Positions 25,867 to 30,647 of a stretch of DNA of 30,647 bases are shown piece by piece. The DNA is taken from positions 1 through 30,647 of the IMG/VR virus record IMGVR_UViG_3300030380_004032; one strand, 5' to 3'. Position 1 is the first letter of the stretch. Every line of letters begins with the position of its first letter. The DNA is from a virus. Under the pieces are notes generated by a model, which saw nothing but the letters and a program-made list of their open reading frames with translations, ran no database searches and had not been told where the DNA came from. The translations under genes and the position numbers were made by a program.

Positions 25867-25878
25867 GAGGAGTTTTAT

Positions 25879-26094
25879 ATGAACGCCGCAGACATGAGCG
25901 TAGAAGAATTTAAAAAGCATTTAGCGGACATGAGAGACCGGCTTTTTTATTACAAAACATATGAAAAGAACAAAGGCTCGAAACGTGATGACCCAAAGAG
26001 CAAGCGCACTTACCTGACCCAGAAGCGCGGGCAGGGGTTAGCGGGCGGTTCGTTAAAGCGTCGCAAGCCTATGCGTCATCAGAGGCCATATTAA
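25879..26094 (+). CDS. Small basic protein, unknown function
   Basis: A 71-residue protein: an N-terminal helix MSVEEFKKHLADMRDRLFYY followed by a strongly basic, Gly-containing tail (KNKGSKRDDPKSKRTYLTQK, RGQGLAGGSLKRRKPMRHQR). Probably nucleic-acid binding through its tail. First gene of the only plus-strand unit, with a good ribosome site. One base separates its TAA from the next ATG. Not recognised. Confidence 0.55.
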   Translation: MNAADMSVEEFKKHLADMRDRLFYYKTYEKNKGSKRDDPKSKRTYLTQKRGQGLAGGSLKRRKPMRHQRPY

Positions 26095-26095
26095 A

Positions 26096-26398
26096 ATGTT
26101 TGACAAGACTAAGTTACATTTGCACGTTCCAGGCTATAACAGAGTTGCGGGTTACACTTTGTTTATTCCGTTGGAAAAAAATGAAAAAATTATTGAAGAA
26201 TTAAAAGCCATAGACGGAGTTCAGCTTAAAAAGAACTTCAACGAATCCTTGTGCCAAAATTGTGGCATAGAGTTTAGATATTTTTACCATGGTGAGCTTG
26301 CAAGATTTTGTTCTAACCTTTGTAGGGTCAGAGCATATCGGAAAAAACATCCACCGAAAAAACGTGGCAGAAAAAGAAAAAATGAAGCTGACCTGTAG
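26096..26398 (+). CDS. Zinc-finger-like protein with basic tail
   Basis: A 100-residue protein. The N-terminal half is LHVPGYNRVAGYTLFIPLEK and KIIEELKAIDGVQL. Then C53-x2-C56 (LCQNCGIEF) and C72-x3-C76 (RFCSNLCRVRAYRKK) form a probable four-cysteine zinc site of the 'C..C....aRFCS..CR..ayR' type seen in small bacterial and phage proteins. The C-terminus PPKKRGRKRKN is AT-hook-like. It is likely a DNA-binding protein acting with the methyltransferase-like gene, whose start lies inside its 3' end. Confidence 0.62.
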   Translation: MFDKTKLHLHVPGYNRVAGYTLFIPLEKNEKIIEELKAIDGVQLKKNFNESLCQNCGIEFRYFYHGELARFCSNLCRVRAYRKKHPPKKRGRKRKNEADL

Positions 26399-27071
26399 AT
26401 ATGTCAGTGTCGATGACCCCGTGCCGGAAGGCTGGACGTTACACAAACTATATGGTCATCATGGTGCAAATGGATATGGAGTAATTACAATGCCGGATAA
26501 CAGAGAAAAGGATGATTTCTATCCAACGCCTCCTGAAGCCACAAAGGCCATGATGGCCCGTTGTCCGTGGTTAAAGTTTCCTGAAGAGGGGAACGGGTAT
26601 GCTATATGGGAGCCCGCGTGTGGCGAGGGTCATATGTCAGAAGTTTTTAAAGAAGCAGGACTGAGCACATACAGCACGGATCTTGTGGACCGTGGGTATG
26701 GTGACACACACGGTGTAGATTTTTTAATGGAGCAGAAGAGCTTTGCTCCGTGGATAATTACAAACCCCCCATACAAGCTTGCGAATGAGTTTGTGAAACA
26801 TGCTTACAAACTCCAGGTTGAGAACAAGCAGGGCGAGGGGTTTATATTTTTGTTGCGACTAGCATTTTTAGAGGGACAAAAACGGTATACAGAAATTTTT
26901 AAAGATATGCCGCCTAGTAAAGTGCTAGTGCATACAAAGAGGCTGACCTTGATTCGGGGCGACCACGAAGAAGCGTGGTATGGTTCGGGCAAGACAGCTA
27001 TGGCGTGGTTTGTCTGGGAGATAGACCCATTTACGAAAGAAGGGGCTCAGCCCCGCATTCAATGGTTATAA
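26382..27071 (+). CDS. Adenine-specific DNA methyltransferase-like protein
   Basis: A 229-residue protein from ATG 26382, which overlaps the preceding gene by 17 bp; an upstream ATG at 26289 would add 31 residues that only read the neighbour out of frame. Motifs: DFYPTPPEAT (45-54), SAM-binding IWEPACGEGHMSEVF (76-90), a following acidic STDLVDRGYGD and catalytic WIITNPPYK with NPPY at 128-131, then helices and AMAWFVWEIDP. Order (motif I before NPPY) and size fit orphan phage N6-adenine methyltransferases. No target-recognition domain or restriction partner is visible. It might protect phage DNA or alter promoter binding. Confidence 0.78.
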   Translation: MKLTCRYVSVDDPVPEGWTLHKLYGHHGANGYGVITMPDNREKDDFYPTPPEATKAMMARCPWLKFPEEGNGYAIWEPACGEGHMSEVFKEAGLSTYSTDLVDRGYGDTHGVDFLMEQKSFAPWIITNPPYKLANEFVKHAYKLQVENKQGEGFIFLLRLAFLEGQKRYTEIFKDMPPSKVLVHTKRLTLIRGDHEEAWYGSGKTAMAWFVWEIDPFTKEGAQPRIQWL

Positions 27072-27081
27072 GGAGACCAAC

Positions 27082-27252
27082 ATGTTGCAGAAGTTTTTAA
27101 AAGTATTCTTTCCGTGCTTTGCGAAGTCAGAAAAGCTTGAACCGTTCAAACATCCACAGGAGGAAGAGGTTCAAGATATGTTGAACAAAGCGCGAGAAAA
27201 GAAAATGAAAGCCGCACCTAAGAAGCGGGGCAGGCCAAAGAAGAAGAAATAG
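27082..27252 (+). CDS. 56-residue peptide with AT-hook-like tail
   Basis: A short ORF from ATG 27082 (AAGGAG ribosome site) to TAG 27252. The N-terminus LQKFLKVFFPCFAKS is an amphipathic, hydrophobic helix with one Cys; an acidic middle (EEEVQDM) and then a basic tail KKMKAAPKKRGRPKKKK carry an AT-hook-like RGRPKK. Both ends make sense: ribosome site upstream, terminator hairpin starting at the stop codon. It may tether DNA to a membrane or partner; unproven. Confidence 0.58.
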   Translation: MLQKFLKVFFPCFAKSEKLEPFKHPQEEEVQDMLNKAREKKMKAAPKKRGRPKKKK

Positions 27253-27300
27253 GGCAGAGATATATGGGATCGGCTGGTTAAAACTTTCTCTGCCCCTTTT
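27252..27300 (+). terminator. Terminator of the plus-strand cassette
   Basis: A 9-bp stem GGGCAGAGA/TCTCTGCCC (27252-27260 with 27287-27295) with a 26-nt loop, followed by TTTT. It begins at the last base of the stop codon of the 56-residue gene. Confidence 0.75.
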
Positions 27301-27315
27301 GTATACGAACTTTTT

Positions 27316-27346
27316 AAAAGAGCAGCTTAACTGGTTGCTCTTTTTT
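27316..27346. terminator. Bidirectional hairpin terminator between convergent genes
   Basis: A 9-bp stem AAAAGAGCA/TGCTCTTTT (27316-27324 with 27336-27344), 11-nt loop, with T6 on the plus side. The stop codon of the TSCPD-like gene sits in its loop, so it ends that minus-strand transcript and backs up the plus-strand terminator. Confidence 0.8.
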
Positions 27347-27563
27347 CTTGCTCTATATAGGGATTGTCGTCCTGCATAAGCAAAGAAGCCGTAACGCCAA
27401 GGTTATATAACGCTTCTTGCATAGGATTGTCGGAAGCTTTGCCCCGCTCAGATAGAAAAACCTCAATAGGTTGGCCTGTCTTTGGATGATAACTTACAGT
27501 TACAGACAGCCCCATGCCAACTTCTTTTGTTACACAAGGTCTTCGGGTAGGTAAATCCAACAT
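27327..27563 (-). CDS. Small TSCPD-like protein
   Basis: A 78-residue protein: residues 9-62 (PCVTKEVGMGLSVTVSYHPK, then TGQPIEVFLSERGK, and ALYNLGVTASLLMQDD) follow the 'v......vtv.yd...gkP.Evf...gk.....a....lg...Sl.Lq' pattern of the TSCPD domain, otherwise found at the C-terminus of class II ribonucleotide reductases. Here it stands alone. The catalytic reductase is not in this window; it may lie nearby, or this may be an independent regulator. Its 3' end lies in a terminator hairpin. Assignment is tentative. Confidence 0.5.
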   Translation of the reverse strand: MLDLPTRRPCVTKEVGMGLSVTVSYHPKTGQPIEVFLSERGKASDNPMQEALYNLGVTASLLMQDDNPYIEQEKRATS

Positions 27564-27625
27564 ATTTCACTCCTCATTTGTTTGATTCTATCAGTCTATA
27601 GAGAAGGTCAAAGTGAATCTAGATA

Positions 27626-27787
27626 TTAATCTGTCTCTTTTATCTCATACCCTTCTGACCTGCAAAACACATCAAACATGACGCGAAGCTGACCAGATAT
27701 ACTTCGGTTTTCTAATTCTGCAATTTTCTTAATGCCCTTATATACTTTGATAGGCACTAAAACTGATTTCCATTTTGATGTGTCCAT
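27626..27787 (-). CDS. Ribbon-helix-helix regulator, 53 residues
   Basis: A short ORF from ATG 27787 (AGAAGGG-type ribosome site) to TAA 27626. The sequence MDTSKWKSVLVPIKVYKGIK followed by KIAELENRSISGQLRVMFDV is a clear Arc/CopG-type ribbon-helix-helix: a basic strand (WKSVLVP), helix A (VYKGIKKIAELE), an S-I-S turn, then helix B. It should dimerise and bind DNA through the paired strands. It is the next gene after polA, and a long imperfect stem-loop (27812-27855) lies just upstream and could contain its operator. Likely autoregulator or regulator of replication genes. Confidence 0.7.
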   Translation of the reverse strand: MDTSKWKSVLVPIKVYKGIKKIAELENRSISGQLRVMFDVFCRSEGYEIKETD

Positions 27788-27811
27788 AATACCCTTCTTT
27801 ATAATTGCCCC

Positions 27812-27855
27812 GGCAAGAGCAGGGCCTCAAATGAGGGTTGGACCCCTGCTCTGCC
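27812..27855. other. Long imperfect stem-loop between polA and the RHH gene
   Basis: Outer arms GGCAAGAGCAGGG (27812-27824) and CCCTGCTCTGCC (27844-27855) pair over 12 bp with one bulged A; an inner CCTC-AAAT-GAGG hairpin sits at the tip (27825-27836). No T tract follows on either strand. It could be an RNA element, processing site or operator. Confidence 0.7.
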
Positions 27856-27900
27856 TGTAAGATAATATAAGAGATTATACTAGAAATGGCAAGAGAAAAC

Positions 27901-29796
27901 CTACATACTCTCGCCCCAGTTGCTTCCTATCTCAATATCTGTCTTCATGGGCACTTCTAACTCTATAGCGTCACACATGATCTCTGCGATATTCTTCGCG
28001 ACTTGCTCATGCTCTACGCTGAAAGCGAGCTCATCGTGCACCTGCAACAAGGGCAGGCATCCCTCTTTGTACAGGTTTACCATTGCTTTCTTGGTCATGT
28101 CCGCAGCCGACGCCTGTATTAAACGGTTTAAAGCTTTGTATGCCTTGGACCGTTGCAGGGGAACTGTGGGCCCGTAATGTGCGCGGGCCTCATCATACTT
28201 CATGGCCTTGTGCATACCAAACTTGGTAGGCTCAAAGTCTGGAAACCTACACTTGCGGCCCAATAGAGACCGGATAGAGCCCTCTTCATTGCCGTTCTGA
28301 ACACGGTCTTGCACCACCCGCATAAGCTTTTTGACAAACGGAACTCGTTGGTCATATTGCTGTGTTAAATCTTTTGCCTCTTCACTGGACAGGTCCAACT
28401 GGTCCCCCAGCTTGCCGACACCCATGCCGTACATCATGCCCAGGTTAATGACCTTTGCCTGCTTGCGCGGTATGTCTGCCATGTCCGCGACCATCGTATG
28501 AAAGTCCATGTCTGGGTTGTTTCTGTAACCGTCAACAAATTCGTCAACTTTGGGCATAAGCTTGCCTGTTTTCTTCTGGTATAAGGCCGCAAAGTGCACC
28601 AATATGCGTGGTTCCTGTTGTGAGTAATCAATTGACGCCCACTTCTCCCCTTCATTTGGTACAAAAACGGACCTAATTAAGGGCCCTAACTTCGGATGAC
28701 GGGCAGGAATCTGTTGAAGGTTAGGATTATTCATAGAAATTCGTCCCGAAACGGTCCCACCGTCGTCAGATCTAATCTGGTTGATATGGCCGTGCACCCG
28801 ACCGTCCCGACCTATATGCTTCTGCAGCCCGTCGATAAACGTACCTTTGCTTTTATTAAATTCTCTTGCCAGCAATATCTGCTTAGGTAGTTTGTGCGTG
28901 TGATTATTCAGAAACGCTTTTGTAAATGACGGGGCATCTTTAGCTGTTCTAGGATAATCCAGACCAAGTTTGTCAAAAGCTTTGGCGATAGAAGCTGCCG
29001 CCCATATCTCAACGTCAAATCCAACTAAATTGTCTAACTGTTCACGGGCTTTCTTTTCTTCCCCTAGCATAAACTGAGTTGCCCGCTCCATTGCGTCTTG
29101 ATCTACACGAATGCCCCGCAAGGTCATATCAACAAGGCAGGGCAGTAGGTCCCGCTCAAGCTCGTGAACCGTGGTCAGTTCTTCGCGTTGTATTTGAATT
29201 TTAAAATATTTCCACAGTTCAAGTGTAAGCACCGCATCCTGCTCTGCATATTCACCTACAAAGTTGGCAGGCATACGCCACATTTCCCCCTTGGGGTCAA
29301 AGCCAAACTCTTTTGCAGCCTCGACCAAGGCACGTTCTGATTTCGTTTTGTTGATATGGTCATAAGCAACAGCGTTCAGACTGTAGCTAAAACGGTTCTC
29401 ATCCAGCAGCGCAGCCACCACCATTGTGTCTATGATGTCGCCCTTAACTTCAAAGCCGCTTGCTTTCAGCCAACCAAGGTCATATTGAGCATTGTGCATC
29501 ACCTTATCTGCAGGGCAGGCGAGCACCTTTTTCATATAGTTTCCCACGATTCGCTCGTCTAAATTGCCCCCACCCTCGTGTTTTATAGGCAGGTAGCCTT
29601 GCCAGCCATCTACTGCTAGTGCAAAGCCGACAATATAGCCGTCCTTGCGGGGCCAGCCTGGGCCAAGCGTTTTGATGTTTGGGTCACATGTTTCAAGGTC
29701 AATGGCTATTTCTTTTGCGCCTGTCAGGTCTGGCAGCTCAAAAGGCGGAGCCCACTCGAAACTTTTTAATGGAGACATAAACTCAACTTCATTCAT
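27901..29796 (-). CDS. polA: DNA polymerase, family A
   Basis: A 631-residue replicative polymerase with a 3'-5' exonuclease. Exo motifs: AIDLETCDP (D33, E35), HNAQYDLGWL (D106) and YAEQDAVLTL (Y183, D187). Polymerase motifs: SGRISMNNPNLQQIP (350-364), motif A SIDYSQQEPR (D390), motif B PRKQAKVINLGMMYGM (R444, K448, L452) and motif C LLQVHDELAF (H587, D588). All catalytic residues are present. The position equivalent to E. coli Phe762 is leucine. The 5'-3' exonuclease domain is absent, as usual for phage PolA. The ATG overlaps the DUF3310 stop by 8 bp, with a GGGG-type ribosome site. It copies the phage genome with the upstream helicase. Confidence 0.93.
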   Translation of the reverse strand: MNEVEFMSPLKSFEWAPPFELPDLTGAKEIAIDLETCDPNIKTLGPGWPRKDGYIVGFALAVDGWQGYLPIKHEGGGNLDERIVGNYMKKVLACPADKVMHNAQYDLGWLKASGFEVKGDIIDTMVVAALLDENRFSYSLNAVAYDHINKTKSERALVEAAKEFGFDPKGEMWRMPANFVGEYAEQDAVLTLELWKYFKIQIQREELTTVHELERDLLPCLVDMTLRGIRVDQDAMERATQFMLGEEKKAREQLDNLVGFDVEIWAAASIAKAFDKLGLDYPRTAKDAPSFTKAFLNNHTHKLPKQILLAREFNKSKGTFIDGLQKHIGRDGRVHGHINQIRSDDGGTVSGRISMNNPNLQQIPARHPKLGPLIRSVFVPNEGEKWASIDYSQQEPRILVHFAALYQKKTGKLMPKVDEFVDGYRNNPDMDFHTMVADMADIPRKQAKVINLGMMYGMGVGKLGDQLDLSSEEAKDLTQQYDQRVPFVKKLMRVVQDRVQNGNEEGSIRSLLGRKCRFPDFEPTKFGMHKAMKYDEARAHYGPTVPLQRSKAYKALNRLIQASAADMTKKAMVNLYKEGCLPLLQVHDELAFSVEHEQVAKNIAEIMCDAIELEVPMKTDIEIGSNWGESM

Positions 29797-30013
29797 GGGT
29801 TTCCCCTATCTCATATTGTAAACGTGCTAAATAAAACTGTGCTTTGGCAAGGTCCTCAGCAGGATTGCCTTTGTGTTCAAATCGCCATATGTATTTCATT
29901 ATCGCGCCCTGCAAATAGTATTTGTAGCCCGGACCCAGAGCCGCCTTGATTGCATCAAGGCATTCCACCTTACCAAGCGTGTAGTGTTTAGGGCTGTTAA
30001 CCATGTCGCTCAT
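29789..30013 (-). CDS. DUF3310 protein
   Basis: A 74-residue protein: VNSPKHYTLGKVECLDAIKA (about 5-24), then YYLQGAIMKYIWRFEHKGNP, AEDLAKAQFYLARLQYE. 'v..P.HY..g.iEcidai.....................KYi.R...K.g..edl.KA..yl' is the DUF3310 signature, common beside phage nucleotide and replication genes. Some members are annotated as nucleotide-kinase-like, but the reaction is unsettled. It is ATGA-coupled to the helicase and overlaps polA, so it belongs to the replication unit. Confidence 0.85.
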   Translation of the reverse strand: MSDMVNSPKHYTLGKVECLDAIKAALGPGYKYYLQGAIMKYIWRFEHKGNPAEDLAKAQFYLARLQYEIGETHE

Positions 30014-30647
30014 ATCTGATAGCTCCTTATGCCGTCCATAGGTGAAACGATAAACAGGTTTTGCTTTGACCGTGTTACTCCTACATAAAACAAACGGTGC
30101 AGGTCATCTAACATTCGGCGACCTTCGCGTGTGTCAGAGGATATAGCTAAATCAGACGCATTTGAAATGTCTGTGTACAGGACAACATTAGTTGCCTCAC
30201 CGCCTTTTGTGCCGTGTATGGTAGAAACCTTGATCCGTGGTGCGCGGTTTAAGTCCTCTCCTCTACGAAGCAGCGCAGCTATATACGTTTTGTTGTCTTC
30301 GGATATCTTGTCCATAGCTATGTCCCACGTCATGTCTTTAGTTGCAAGTAACCCCATGTTATTTTGCAAGCTTTCAAGAGTGAACATATCGTCAGCCTGT
30401 GTGTTAGGTAAATTTTTAAAGCCTCGCTTTATACGAGTGACAGACTTCATAAAGTAATAAAGATCTTTAACGCTGTTAGCCGTGACTTCTTCGCCTTTGA
30501 CTAGGGACTTCCAAGTATCCAAGGCAATAGCCAACTTCAAACTAATGCTTCTGTAGCCCCTGTTTTCAAAGTAAAAGCCGTGTTGTTTCAACGATTCGCA
30601 TACCTCATTGAGCATATAGTTGCATTGAGCCATAATCATCCAATCGC
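30010..30647 (-). CDS. UvrD/Rep-type DNA helicase, 5' part cut by window edge
   Basis: The C-terminal 211 or so residues of a superfamily 1 helicase. The frame stays open through the right edge (codons for D, W before the first visible M), so the start and motifs I-III lie outside. Visible: IMAQCNYMLNEVCESLKQHG (motif IV region), YRSISLKLAIAL, helical 2B-like part, motif V IKVSTIHGTKGGEATNVVLY and motif VI RLFYVGVTRSKQNLFIV. These motifs couple ATP hydrolysis to 3'-5' unwinding in UvrD/PcrA/Rep. It is directly upstream of DUF3310 and PolA, so it is probably the replication helicase. Confidence 0.86.
   Translation of the reverse strand, partial: DWMIMAQCNYMLNEVCESLKQHGFYFENRGYRSISLKLAIALDTWKSLVKGEEVTANSVKDLYYFMKSVTRIKRGFKNLPNTQADDMFTLESLQNNMGLLATKDMTWDIAMDKISEDNKTYIAALLRRGEDLNRAPRIKVSTIHGTKGGEATNVVLYTDISNASDLAISSDTREGRRMLDDLHRLFYVGVTRSKQNLFIVSPMDGIRSYQI

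Noticed and set aside
26289-26381. Upstream ATG extending the methyltransferase by 31 residues
   Set aside because: The extension only reads the zinc-finger gene out of frame; the conserved methyltransferase sequence begins well after 26382.

Overview
This window reads as part of a tailed double-stranded DNA phage genome, about 30.6 kb, with both ends cutting through genes. It has a large terminase, a P22-type portal, an HK97-like major capsid protein, neck adaptors, a family A DNA polymerase and a UvrD-type helicase. No bacterial housekeeping gene, tail tape measure, sheath or long-tail tube gene is visible. The adaptor set and many small proteins resemble, from memory, uncultured marine podovirus-like phages (the 'uvMED' type). 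The host is probably a marine proteobacterium, plausibly an alphaproteobacterium because of the GTA-type holin family; this is inference.

Layout. (A) Positions 1-18771, minus strand: one very compact late (virion) operon read right to left. Order: small two-Cys protein, TerL, 950-residue polyvalent protein, 97-aa protein, portal, small proteins, a cluster of small membrane/exported proteins including a GTA-type holin, GroES-like co-chaperonin, scaffold-like protein, capsid accessory proteins, major capsid protein, a terminator, two structural proteins, a cassette of very basic small proteins, neck/adaptor and tail proteins, and a DUF115-like gene cut by the left edge. Most junctions overlap (ATGA, TAATG, TGATG), implying translational coupling. 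(B) 18781-19526: about 750 bp without a convincing gene, carrying an imperfect 68-bp direct repeat with a 37-bp identical core. (C) 19575-24238, minus strand: three transcription units. These are a Cys-rich protein with a 77-aa partner; a DUF932 protein; and a chain from a TerS-like protein and a VRR-NUC nuclease through five small proteins. Each ends in a clear hairpin terminator. (D) 24240-24640: an AT-rich control region with many GTTAC/GTAAC motifs. (E) 24716-25802, minus strand: four small unknown genes. (F) 25879-27252, plus strand: the only plus-strand block, with a small unknown, a zinc-finger-like protein, an adenine-methyltransferase-like protein and an AT-hook-like peptide. It is divergently promoted against block E. 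(G) 27327-30647, minus strand: a TSCPD-like protein, a ribbon-helix-helix regulator, PolA, a DUF3310 protein and a helicase cut by the right edge.

How it works together: block G is replication, blocks C-F look like early/middle regulatory and DNA-processing genes, and block A builds and fills the particle and opens the cell. No integrase, phage RNA polymerase, primase or cell-wall hydrolase is visible, so lifestyle and lysis enzyme cannot be settled here. Family names come from motif recognition and memory, not searches.
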